NCBI GenBank assembly: GCA_910577515.1
Contig: CAJTLW010000004.1
Coordinates: forward strand, 1-64,000
Direction: 5' to 3'
Source: an uncultured Vampirovibrio sp.
GTDB lineage: Bacteria; Cyanobacteriota; Vampirovibrionia; Gastranaerophilales; Gastranaerophilaceae
Length of the DNA: 64,000 bases
This document shows, in pieces, positions 55,614-62,620 of the stretch; the first letter of the stretch is position 1, and each line of letters starts with the position of its first letter. The notes beneath the pieces were generated by a model. That model worked only from the letters and a program-made list of their open reading frames with translations, did no database searches and was not told where the DNA came from. A program made the position numbers and the translations under genes.

Positions 55614-55876
55614 AAAAACCCTAGCTTATTTGAGTTTGAGCGCTAGTATTATCAGTAAGATGATTATTAGCGCTTTTTCAGTAATAATCACTGTTCTCAG
55701 ACTGGCTTGCTTGAAAATTGGAACCAAAGGTTCTCAATTTTGCTACGCAATCTGCGCATACTTCACTCGTACGGCTCGTTTCTCTTGCCTACGATTGAAG
55801 CAACCTCCTTCCCAACTTTCATTCTGCAGTAATGTTGTTTAGAGAGGTCGGGCGAGTTTTTAGGGTTTACCCATTT
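55580..55876 (-). ncRNA. Candidate structured RNA of about 300 nt
   Basis: This gap between the XRE and Bro-N genes holds no convincing protein of normal size. On the minus strand, TATAAT boxes at about 55881-55906 would start a transcript that ends at the hairpin plus U-rich tract near 55580. Its ends can pair (AAACCCTA at 55616-55623 with TAGGGTTT at 55861-55868), and inside are hairpins such as AGCGCTA/TAGCGCT (55639-55645 with 55668-55674) and AAAATTGGAACC/GGTTCTCAATTTT (55714-55741). A 21-codon hydrophobic open frame (55626-55691) lies within. No known RNA family was recognised. A plus-strand promoter (TTGAAA-N16-TACAAT, 55548-55575) faces into the same region. Confidence 0.4.
55626..55691 (-). 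CDS. Possible 21-residue hydrophobic peptide (toxin-like)
   Basis: A GTG start at 55691 begins V-I-I-T-E-K followed by an uninterrupted stretch of Ala, Ile and Leu ending LALKLK, a single membrane-spanning helix with a basic end. This is the shape of type I toxin peptides. There is no good ribosome site, and the frame lies inside a structured RNA candidate, so coding is uncertain. Confidence 0.2.
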   Translation of the reverse strand: MIITEKALIIILLIILALKLK

Positions 55877-55916
55877 TTATTATAACTTTTCATTATATTA
55901 TAAAATCATTTGATGC

Positions 55917-55937
55917 AGTAATTTTAACCTTTTTGCC
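55917..55937 (+). repeat. 21-bp direct repeat, left copy
   Basis: agtaattttaacctttttgc plus a final c occurs here and again at 56828-56848. It supplies the -35 (TTGCCT, 55933-55938) to a TATAAT at 55956-55961 (17-bp spacer) ahead of the Bro-N gene. Confidence 0.7.
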
Positions 55938-55986
55938 TTTTTCCTTTAATTTTTTTATAATGAAAAAAGAGGAATTGAGGGAATTT

Positions 55987-56832
55987 ATGGCTGAAGATTT
56001 AAAATTGTTTGAAGGAAACAGAATAAGACATATTTATGATGAAGAAAAGGAAATTTATTATTTTTCCGTTATAGATATTGTTGCAATTTTGATTGAGAAA
56101 GATTACCAAAGCGCAAGAAAATATTGGAACAAATTGGCGCAACGCTTGCGTGATGAGGGTTCAGAGCAAACGGTGACAAATTGTCACCAGTTGAAAATGA
56201 AAGCTGATGACGGTAAAATGCGTGCCACAGATGCTGCCGATGTTGAAACCATTTTTCGTATAATTCAATCAATCCCCTCCAAAAAAGCTGAGCCGATTAA
56301 ACAATGGCTTGCAAAAACAGGCTATGAGAGGGTTCAGGAAATGGCAGACCCGACAACAGCTATTGACAGAGCAAGAGAAACATATAAAAAGCTCGGCCGT
56401 TCCGATAAATGGATTCAGCAAAGAATGACGGGGCAAGAGACCAGAAATAAACTGACCGATTATTGGAAAGACCATGATATTAAAGAGGGTGAAGAATACG
56501 CAATCCTTACAAATATTATTCATCAGGAATGGAGCGGATTAAGCGTTAAGGAACATAAAAATTTGAAAGGTTTAAAATCTCAAAATCTTCGTGACCACAT
56601 GAGCGAGGCAGAGCTTATTTTTACAGCTCTTGCAGAACTTTCAACAAGGCAGATTGCACAAATAGATGAAGCTACAGGTATGAAAGAAAATAAAAAGGCG
56701 GCTAAAGAGGGTGGTAAAATTGCAAAAAATGCCAGAGTACAGCTTGAAAACCGTACGGGCAAAAAGGTTGTGACGGGTGAAAATTTCTTACCAAAAACCA
56801 AAAAACCAAAACAAATTAAAAACAACGAGTAA
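55987..56832 (+). CDS. Bro-N domain antirepressor-like protein
   Basis: The 281-residue protein starts MAEDLKLFEGNRIRHIYDEE, then the Bro-N segment with WYFSVIDIVAIL-like sequence (IYYFSVIDIVAILIEK), DYQSARKYWNKLAQRL, and EQTVTNCHQLKMKADDGKMR. It continues with AEPIKQWLAKTGYERVQEM and a C-terminal half with GEEYAILTNIIHQEWSGLS. Related proteins act as phage antirepressors or DNA-damage-associated factors. The ATG at 55987 is chosen for the GAGGG site 6 nt upstream; an ATG at 55960 overlaps the -10 box. The gene lies between 21-bp direct repeats and looks acquired. Confidence 0.85.
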   Translation: MAEDLKLFEGNRIRHIYDEEKEIYYFSVIDIVAILIEKDYQSARKYWNKLAQRLRDEGSEQTVTNCHQLKMKADDGKMRATDAADVETIFRIIQSIPSKKAEPIKQWLAKTGYERVQEMADPTTAIDRARETYKKLGRSDKWIQQRMTGQETRNKLTDYWKDHDIKEGEEYAILTNIIHQEWSGLSVKEHKNLKGLKSQNLRDHMSEAELIFTALAELSTRQIAQIDEATGMKENKKAAKEGGKIAKNARVQLENRTGKKVVTGENFLPKTKKPKQIKNNE

Positions 56833-56848
56833 TTTTAACCTTTTTGCC
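56828..56848 (+). repeat. 21-bp direct repeat, right copy
   Basis: An exact copy of the sequence at 55917-55937. It includes the Bro-N stop codon and supplies the -35 (TTGCCC, 56844-56849) of the ATPase promoter. Confidence 0.7.
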
Positions 56849-56872
56849 CGTACGGCGTAAAATCATTATAAT
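56844..56872 (+). promoter_or_regulatory. Promoter of the FliI-like gene, leaderless
   Basis: TTGCCC (56844-56849), 17-bp spacer, TATAAT (56867-56872), then 6 nt to the ATG at 56879 with no Shine-Dalgarno. Confidence 0.6.
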
Positions 56873-56878
56873 GTTATT

Positions 56879-58225
56879 ATGGATGAAAATATTGAATTAA
56901 AAATTCACAATACAAAAACCCGTGCTTTGAATATCCTTGAAAATGCTAAACTTTATGAATATAAAGGGGTGGTTTCAAAGCTTTTGGGGTTAACCGTGGA
57001 TGTAAAACTGCCGGGGCTTAAAATCGGTGATTTATGTTATATTCAAACCTATACCGGCGATAAAAAAGCAGCGGAAGTTCAAGCCTTTAAGGGTGATGTT
57101 GCGCAGCTTTTGCTTCTTTATGACGGTGAAGGCATAGGGCAGGGAAGCCTTGTTGAAAGCACAGGCGGGCCTATTATGCTTCCTGTCGGAGATTTTCTTT
57201 TGGGAAGACTTATAAACCCTCTCGGGGAGCCTATGGACGGGCGCCCATTGGATGTTACAAATGCTGAATATGTTAATATTAATGGTTCTGTTCCGGATGC
57301 TTTCAGCCGTCCGATTATTAAAGATTCGCTTTCTACAGGAATAAGAGCGATTGATTCTTTGCTTACAATGGGTACGGGGCAGCGTATGGGGCTTTTTGCA
57401 GGTTCAGGGGTAGGTAAAAGTACCACCCTTGGTATGATTGCAAGAAATTCAGAAGCAGATGTAAACGTTATGGCGCTAATCGGCGAACGGGGACGTGAAG
57501 TTAAAGAATTTATGGAAGATTCCCTTGGCCCTGAAGGTATGAAAAGGTCTGTGGTTGTTTGTGCAACGGGTGACCTGCCCCCTCTAATCCGTATGAAATG
57601 CCTTCTTGCTGCCACTTCTGTGTGCGAATATTTCAGAGATAAGGGCAAAAAAGTTTTCCTTATGACAGACACTGTGACAAGGTGTGCTATGGCAGGCCGC
57701 GAAGTTGGGCTATCTTTGGGTGAGCCGCCAACTATGAAAGGGTATCCGCCTTCAATATTCAGCTGGCTTCAAAGAGCATTAGAGCGCACAGGAAATTCTG
57801 AAAAAGGCTCTATTACGGCGCTTTACACCGTTCTTATGGAGGGGGATGACATAACTGACCCCATTGTGGATATTGTGCGTGGTATTGTGGATGGGCATAT
57901 TTTCTTATCAAGAAAGGTTGCAGAGCAAAACCATTATCCTGCAATTGATACACTTGGCTCGATTTCAAGGCTTTTTACAGCAATAACCGATAAAGAACAT
58001 CAGGAAGCTGCAGGTAAAATGAGGAAAATTCTTGCGCTATACCGTGAAAATAAAGATTTGATTGATGTTGGGATGTATCAGGCAGGCTCAAACCCCAAAC
58101 TTGATATTGCAATTAAGCTTATGCCTGAAATAAATGGCTTTTTGCAGCAAAAAACCACCGATATTGTTTCAATGGATACCACCATAAAAACCCTTAAAGA
58201 TATGATGCGGGGCGTGGATATATAA
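56879..58225 (+). CDS. FliI/SctN-type secretion ATPase
   Basis: The 448-residue protein is a rotary-type export ATPase: an N-terminal beta-barrel region (about 20-95), then Walker A GSGVGKST (175-182), MALIGERGREVKEF, Walker B-type VFLMTDTVTRCAMA, the PPTMKGYPPSIFSWL region and a C-terminal helical part. GYPPSIFS and MLMEGDD-type (LMEGDDITDP) features put it with flagellar FliI and type III secretion SctN rather than with F1 beta. No other flagellar or type III genes are in the window, so its machine lies elsewhere or it is an orphan. A hairpin overlaps the stop codon. Confidence 0.9.
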   Translation: MDENIELKIHNTKTRALNILENAKLYEYKGVVSKLLGLTVDVKLPGLKIGDLCYIQTYTGDKKAAEVQAFKGDVAQLLLLYDGEGIGQGSLVESTGGPIMLPVGDFLLGRLINPLGEPMDGRPLDVTNAEYVNINGSVPDAFSRPIIKDSLSTGIRAIDSLLTMGTGQRMGLFAGSGVGKSTTLGMIARNSEADVNVMALIGERGREVKEFMEDSLGPEGMKRSVVVCATGDLPPLIRMKCLLAATSVCEYFRDKGKKVFLMTDTVTRCAMAGREVGLSLGEPPTMKGYPPSIFSWLQRALERTGNSEKGSITALYTVLMEGDDITDPIVDIVRGIVDGHIFLSRKVAEQNHYPAIDTLGSISRLFTAITDKEHQEAAGKMRKILALYRENKDLIDVGMYQAGSNPKLDIAIKLMPEINGFLQQKTTDIVSMDTTIKTLKDMMRGVDI

Positions 58226-58241
58226 AAATCCCACCCCGCTA
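58207..58241 (+). terminator. Hairpin between convergent genes
   Basis: GCGGGGCGTGGAT pairs with ATCCCACCCCGC, overlapping the ATPase stop. There is no strong U tract on either side; it may still act for both directions. Confidence 0.5.
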
Positions 58242-58249
58242 TTTATATA

Positions 58250-59008
58250 TTACTTGCTTCTATAATACCCTGATACCTTTGTACCGTCACTTCTTTCATA
58301 TCCATCCACCCAAATCATATCCCCGTTTTTAACCTTTGAATTAAAATAATCTTTATTCTGCATAGTTCCGTCTTTTAATTGTCTGTTTATTATATCTTCC
58401 ATTTCAGAAAACTCTTTTGTTGTCATCTTCCCTACATCTTCCCTTGAAAAATACATCGTGTTTCTAAAATCTTCATTGCCAATATCCGGAATATTTGCTG
58501 CAAGGCCTGTAGTTCTGTTTCTTTTCATATAATTTTCATAATCTTTTTTGTAATCTCTTTTATCTGAAGGATGAGTAATTAAATCTCCCTTTTTCATTCT
58601 TTCCATTATTTTTGCAGCAACAATATCTTCAGTTTGTTTACTTGTTAATTTTGTACCAAAATTTCCTTTTATTTTTCTTACTTCATCTGCAATTTCCCTT
58701 CCAACTCTATTATTCCACGTATCCATGTTTTCTTCGCCTTTAGGTTGAATATCTTTGGATTCATGTTCATGCCACCAACCACCTGCAATAGTTTTTATAT
58801 TTCCATATCTTAATGAACCAATTGCTTGCATAAATGTATGTTTAAACGCATCTGCTTCATTATTCCATGTTGCATGATTTTTATCATTTTCATTGTATTT
58901 AAACCCATATTGCTTTTGGTAATACATAGTTTTATTAAACATTTCATCCTTGAAATTTTTTGTGGAATTGTTTACATGTTTAGAAATGTATTCTTCTATT
59001 TTCTTCAT
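58250..59008 (-). CDS. DUF6973-like protein, possible toxin domain
   Basis: The protein has 252 residues from the ATG at 59008, which has GAAAGGAG 9 nt upstream; an earlier ATG at 59041 overlaps that site. A central block (EADAFKHTFMQAIGSLRYG, then GWWHEHES and MDTWNNRVGREIADEV) resembles DUF6973, found in secreted and toxin-like proteins of Firmicutes. The His, Glu and Asn in it could form an active site. No signal peptide is seen. The C-terminus contains a small WVDGYERSDGTKVSGYYRSK end. The gene is divergent from a small membrane-protein gene. Confidence 0.65.
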   Translation of the reverse strand: MKKIEEYISKHVNNSTKNFKDEMFNKTMYYQKQYGFKYNENDKNHATWNNEADAFKHTFMQAIGSLRYGNIKTIAGGWWHEHESKDIQPKGEENMDTWNNRVGREIADEVRKIKGNFGTKLTSKQTEDIVAAKIMERMKKGDLITHPSDKRDYKKDYENYMKRNRTTGLAANIPDIGNEDFRNTMYFSREDVGKMTTKEFSEMEDIINRQLKDGTMQNKDYFNSKVKNGDMIWVDGYERSDGTKVSGYYRSK

Positions 59009-59044
59009 TTGTCTTTTTCTCCTTTCAGTAATATAATTCAACCT

Positions 59045-59407
59045 ATGAAATTAAATAGTTTGATTAGATATAACTCATTAAAAGCACTTGGGTTATTTGG
59101 GTATACGTTTGTTATATTTTTATATCTTTGCAGACAAAGTATTCTTCAAATAGTTCAAATTAACCCTGCAGATACAGATGTTATTTTTTTAAATGGTGCT
59201 GTATTTATTGCTACTGTTTATCAAGCAGGTATTTTATTTACATCTTTTATTTTTATAATTGAATTCTTATACAGAAAATACAAACTAAAAGACAACGATA
59301 TAAAATCTTATCCTGTTTTTTGGACTATTATATTTTGGATAGGAATAATTCTTGCTCTCATACCATTCCTATTCATTCTATGGCTTTTGATTTTCTATAA
59401 GCCCTAA
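59045..59407 (+). CDS. Small three-helix membrane protein
   Basis: The 120-residue protein has three strong membrane helices (about 12-31, 43-69 and 89-116), with a charged loop (YRKYKLKDNDIK) before the last helix. The start at 59045 lies 36 bp from the start of the divergent DUF6973-like gene; TAATATAAT is just upstream and no Shine-Dalgarno is visible. An upstream in-frame extension runs antisense through the divergent gene and is rejected. It could be an immunity protein for that gene; this rests on position only. Confidence 0.6.
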   Translation: MKLNSLIRYNSLKALGLFGYTFVIFLYLCRQSILQIVQINPADTDVIFLNGAVFIATVYQAGILFTSFIFIIEFLYRKYKLKDNDIKSYPVFWTIIFWIGIILALIPFLFILWLLIFYKP

Positions 59408-59523
59408 ATAAATTAAAACAGTTTAATTCAACAGCATATTTTTAATATAACAGTTGTTTAGAATAGCATTTATTATTTTAACAATTTTTTAACAATTTTA
59501 AATTGTTTTAATAAGGTATGAGG

Positions 59524-59552
59524 AAAAAAAAGGAACCGATTTTCTCAGTTCC
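59524..59552 (-). terminator. Strong minus-strand terminator without an obvious gene
   Basis: GGAAC (59532-59536) pairs with GTTCC (59548-59552), with extra GA/TC pairing. On the minus strand the stem is followed by TTTTTTTTCC. Confidence 0.7.
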
Positions 59553-59687
59553 ACTGTATTGCCATCACCAGTTAGATATAAATTGCATAAATTGTGTTTT
59601 GTATAGTCCTATACTAGTTTATTTTTTGGTTTTGCGTAATTATCCCTTCGTTAGAAATTTGTCATACTAAAGTATAAATTTTGATGA

Positions 59688-59693
59688 TATAAT
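59688..59693 (+). promoter_or_regulatory. -10 box of radA, leaderless
   Basis: TATAAT is followed by 6 nt before the ATG at 59700. No Shine-Dalgarno is present; the -35 is not clear. Confidence 0.5.
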
Positions 59694-59699
59694 GACCCT

Positions 59700-61088
59700 A
59701 TGGCGAAAGTGAGAACAAAATGGGTATGTCAAAATTGCGGGTATGAAACGGCTTCATATCTTGGCAGATGCCCTGATTGCGGCAATTTTTCCACTTTTGT
59801 TGAAGAAATTACACAAGCCAAAGTTGAAATTAAAACAAATTCCCCCGCAAATGCTATTGTATCAGGCAATTTAGGCTACAGTAAAATTGATGAAATAAAG
59901 CTTGATGAAACCATAAGAATAAAATCTGAAATTGAAGAACTGGACAGGGTTTTAGGGGGCGGTTTTGTTGAAGGAAGCCTTGTGCTTTTAGCGGGTGACC
60001 CGGGGATTGGTAAATCTACCCTTGTTTTGCAGGCTGCAAAGCATATAGGGGATAGCGGCAAGAAAATTTTATACATCTGCGCAGAAGAATCCCCTAGCCA
60101 GGTAAAATTAAGGGCGCAAAGGCTTGGTGCAAATTCAGATAATCTCTATGTTACGGCGCAAAATTGTCTTGAGGAAATTTTAAAACAAATTGATGACCTT
60201 AAGCCTGATTTTTTAATTGTAGACAGTGTTCAATCGGTCTTTAGCGCGCAAATAACAAGCTCATCCGGCACAGTGTCGCAAATTAGAGAATGTACAAACC
60301 TTTTAATGCGTATTGCAAAGACTAAAAACGTGACCACGATTGTGATAGGGCATGTTACAAAGGATGGAAATATCGCGGGGCCAAAGGTTTTAGAACACAT
60401 GGTGGATTGTGTTATAAATTTTGAAGGAGATAAATTCAGGGCATACAGGATGCTTCGCTCAATCAAAAACCGTTTCGGTACAACAAGTGAAGTAGGTGTT
60501 TTTGCAATGAACGATGCAGGGCTTGAGGAAATTAAAAACCCGTCAGAATTATTTTTATCAGAAAGGAACGGAGAAAACTGCCCCGGTTGTACAGTTATTG
60601 CAACGGTGGAAGGTACCCGTACATTGCTTTTAGAGGTGCAGGCGCTTGTCGGAAATACTCCTTATCCAAGCCCAAGGCGGGTTGCGCGGGGTGTAGAATA
60701 CAATAGGCTGCTTCAAATTCTTGCTGTGCTTGAAAAAAGGGTCGGGCTTAATCTTTCAAAACAGGATGTTTATATAAATGTAATTGGCGGGGTGGATATT
60801 ATAGAGCCTGCGGCGGATTTAGGGATTGCAATGGCGGTTCTTGCTTGTGTACGTGATGTCTGCTGTAAAAAAGATTTGGTAATTATTGGTGAAATCGGGC
60901 TATCAGGGGAAATTCGCCCTGTTGATAACCTTGAAAAACGTTTAAAAGAGGCGCAAAAATTAGGCTTTAAAGAGGCAATTATCCCGAAAATTTCATCAGA
61001 AACCGTTCAGAAACAGATTAAAGGCTTGAAAATCAAGACCATAGAGGTTTTTAAACTCATCGACGCAATTACAAAAGCAATGGGCTGA
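59700..61088 (+). CDS. radA: DNA repair protein RadA (Sms)
   Basis: The 462-residue protein has an N-terminal four-Cys zinc finger (C10, C13, C24, C27 in CQNCGYETASYLGRCPDCG). It then has a RecA-like core with Walker A GDPGIGKST (about 99-107), the RadA-specific KNRFG (about 258-262), and a C-terminal Lon-protease-like domain with VGNTPYPSPRRVARG and INVIGGVDIIEPAADL. RadA helps branch migration during recombination and DNA uptake. It is a single-gene transcript, followed by the second copy of the structured element. Confidence 0.95.
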   Translation: MAKVRTKWVCQNCGYETASYLGRCPDCGNFSTFVEEITQAKVEIKTNSPANAIVSGNLGYSKIDEIKLDETIRIKSEIEELDRVLGGGFVEGSLVLLAGDPGIGKSTLVLQAAKHIGDSGKKILYICAEESPSQVKLRAQRLGANSDNLYVTAQNCLEEILKQIDDLKPDFLIVDSVQSVFSAQITSSSGTVSQIRECTNLLMRIAKTKNVTTIVIGHVTKDGNIAGPKVLEHMVDCVINFEGDKFRAYRMLRSIKNRFGTTSEVGVFAMNDAGLEEIKNPSELFLSERNGENCPGCTVIATVEGTRTLLLEVQALVGNTPYPSPRRVARGVEYNRLLQILAVLEKRVGLNLSKQDVYINVIGGVDIIEPAADLGIAMAVLACVRDVCCKKDLVIIGEIGLSGEIRPVDNLEKRLKEAQKLGFKEAIIPKISSETVQKQIKGLKIKTIEVFKLIDAITKAMG

Positions 61089-61159
61089 TTTTTGTTTAAC
61101 CGCAGGGTGTAATTTAATTGTGGATTTTCTTTGTATTATTTTTTAAGATTTTCTCTCCT

Positions 61160-61269
61160 AAAAATATTATATAAAAAAGGACACGGGGGTTCTTCATTTA
61201 ATTATATAAAACATTTATCATTAAATTAGGGGGCGAACTTTTAACGGTCCTTTTTTATATAATATTTTT
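61160..61269. repeat. Structured element, copy 2, between convergent genes
   Basis: The outer stem AAAAATATTATATAAAAAAG... pairs perfectly over 23 bp with its 3' arm ending at 61269. The core runs from GGAC (61179) to GTCC (61247-61250) and carries the boxes ACACGGGGGTTC and CGAACTTTTAACGG. An inner stem ATTTAAT/ATTAAAT lies at 61196-61202 and 61220-61226. Further pairing TTTTCT/AGAAAA flanks the outer stem. It lies between radA and the convergent ribbon-helix-helix gene. Confidence 0.7.
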
Positions 61270-61379
61270 CTCCAAGAAAATATATGTCTTTTTAATTTAA
61301 CAATTGTTTTCAGTAATTAGATTAAACCGGATTAAAAACCAATAAATTTTAATATTCAAATTTCCCAAAAGAAACAATA

Positions 61380-61487
61380 TTATTTATTTTTCTTTTGTTT
61401 TTCTAATTTTTCAAAACGAAAATCGTCTATTTTTTTTAAAAGTTTTTCATCCACAATAATTGTGTAGCGAGGTTTTTCCGTTGGCAT
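61380..61487 (-). CDS. Ribbon-helix-helix small DNA-binding protein
   Basis: The 35-residue protein starts MPTEKPRYTIIVDEKLLKKI, the beta-strand plus first helix of an Arc/CopG-type domain, then a Lys-rich end. AGGAAAAG precedes the ATG at 61487. At this size it is a minimal or truncated RHH domain. It is divergent from a 58-residue gene starting at 61545, so a small regulatory pair is possible. Confidence 0.6.
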   Translation of the reverse strand: MPTEKPRYTIIVDEKLLKKIDDFRFEKLEKQKKNK

Positions 61488-61544
61488 ATCTTTTCCTATA
61501 ATTTCTAATTATGATTATCTTTTATGAATATGTCAAGGAAAGTA

Positions 61545-61721
61545 ATGCCAAACAACGATGTTATTAATAAACTGTTAGCTGTTGAAGATAAATTTACGGA
61601 AATTCAATCAATAGTAACAATGCTCAATATTTGGGTTAAAGAAAAAGATTATGAGCTAATTCCCATTATGAATATTTTAAATAATAAAATGGATGATTTA
61701 GTAAATGCCTTTCGAAAATAA
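61545..61721 (+). CDS. 58-residue helical protein of unknown function
   Basis: From the ATG at 61545 (AAGGA five nt upstream) the protein reads MPNNDVINKLLAVEDKF and continues as helices (IQSIVTMLNIWVKEKDYELIP). An in-frame ATG at 61524 lacks a ribosome site. The protein is acidic and likely alpha-helical. It lies 57 bp from the divergent ribbon-helix-helix gene. No family recognised. Confidence 0.5.
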   Translation: MPNNDVINKLLAVEDKFTEIQSIVTMLNIWVKEKDYELIPIMNILNNKMDDLVNAFRK

Positions 61722-61727
61722 ATGGTA

Positions 61728-61746
61728 GGATGCAATGAATTGCACC
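61728..61746. repeat. Small palindromic hairpin
   Basis: TGCAAT-GA-ATTGCA with flanking GG/CC forms an 8-bp stem, in the gap before lptB. Its role is unknown; it could be a degenerate repeat element. Confidence 0.4.
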
Positions 61747-61771
61747 GACGTTTTAACCGCTCTTTGGGGCT

Positions 61772-61807
61772 AATTTTGTGCAAAACAAAATTTATTCTCT
61801 TTTTATA
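61772..61807 (+). terminator. Weak hairpin with T-rich tract before lptB
   Basis: AATTTTG (61772-61778) pairs with CAAAATT (61786-61792), followed by TATTCTCTTTTT. It may end the 61545-61721 transcript. Confidence 0.4.
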
Positions 61808-61864
61808 GTATAATATTTTTTGACAGGGGCTGATTTGTTGAATGGTCAAGCCGGAGGTTATTAA

Positions 61865-62608
61865 ATGAAAATCATTGCACAAAATCTTATAAAAATTTAT
61901 GGGGACAGATCGGTTGTAAATGATGTATCTTTCGAGGTTAATAAAGGTGAAGTTGTAGGGCTTTTGGGGCCAAACGGAGCCGGAAAGACCACAACTTTTT
62001 ATATGATAGTTGGGCTTGTAAAGGCAAATTCAGGTTGTGTCACGCTTTTGAACAAAGAAACCAATGAAACTATTGATATGACAAAAATGCCTATGAACGA
62101 GCGTGCAAAGCTTGGTGTAGGGTATCTTCCGCAGGAGGCTTCAATTTTCAGGAAACTTTCGGTTGAAGATAACCTGAAACTGGTTTTAGAGTTGAATGAT
62201 AAGCTTGATAATAATCAAAAAAAAGAAAAACTTGAAGAATTATTAGAAGAGTTTGGCATGACACGCCACAGAAAATCAAGTGCAGTGTCGCTTTCGGGTG
62301 GTGAAAGAAGAAGGGTTGAAATTGCCCGTGCCTTGGCTGCAACGCCGCATTTTATCCTTCTGGATGAGCCTTTTACAGGGATTGACCCTATTGCAATCGG
62401 TGATATTAAAGAAAATATTTATAAATTAGCCCGTGAAAAGGGCCTCGGGGTGTTGATTACAGACCATAACCCAAAAGCAACTTTATCAATCACAGATAGA
62501 GCTTATGTAATTTTTGACGGGAAAATTAAAATTCAGGGCAAAAGCAAGGAAGTGGCTGAAGACCCTGTGGCAAAAGAGTTTTACCTTGGTAAAGATTTTA
62601 CTTTATAA
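61865..62608 (+). CDS. lptB: LPS export ABC transporter ATPase LptB
   Basis: The 247-residue ATPase has Walker A GPNGAGKT (35-42), a Q-loop VGYLPQEASIFRKLSVEDNL, the signature LSGGERRRVEIARALA, Walker B ILLDEPFTGIDPIA and the switch His (ITDHNPKATL). The GERRRVEIARALA form and VGYLPQEASIFRKLSVEDN are LptB hallmarks. It powers extraction of LPS from the inner membrane with LptF/G. GGAGG precedes the ATG. The partner permease gene follows 12 bp downstream. Confidence 0.95.
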   Translation: MKIIAQNLIKIYGDRSVVNDVSFEVNKGEVVGLLGPNGAGKTTTFYMIVGLVKANSGCVTLLNKETNETIDMTKMPMNERAKLGVGYLPQEASIFRKLSVEDNLKLVLELNDKLDNNQKKEKLEELLEEFGMTRHRKSSAVSLSGGERRRVEIARALAATPHFILLDEPFTGIDPIAIGDIKENIYKLAREKGLGVLITDHNPKATLSITDRAYVIFDGKIKIQGKSKEVAEDPVAKEFYLGKDFTL

Positions 62609-62620
62609 AAGGAAAAATGA

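Larger units (their letters stand above)
59408..59699. other. Intergenic region upstream of radA
   Basis: About 290 bp with no convincing ORF. It holds an AT-rich run with several AACAATTTT-type repeats (59475-59505), a strong minus-strand terminator (59524-59552) and the radA promoter. What transcript the terminator serves is not clear. Confidence 0.6.

Noticed and set aside
55630..55842. 70-codon plus-strand frame with a hydrophobic start and Cys-rich end in the 55.6 kb region
   Set aside because: It starts at TTG without a ribosome site, crosses several hairpins and has an implausible composition; the region is better explained as structured RNA.
57118..57672. 184-codon minus-strand frame inside the FliI-like gene
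   Set aside because: It is antisense to conserved ATPase motifs and Ser/Pro-rich in the way shadow frames are.
58826..59044. N-terminal extension of the small membrane protein
   Set aside because: It is antisense to the DUF6973-like gene; the downstream ATG at 59045 gives a compact three-helix protein.
59550..59700. Fluoride or other known riboswitch before radA
   Set aside because: A few GATGG-like bases were noticed, but the conserved pairing and loops of the known classes are absent, and the hairpin faces the opposite strand.
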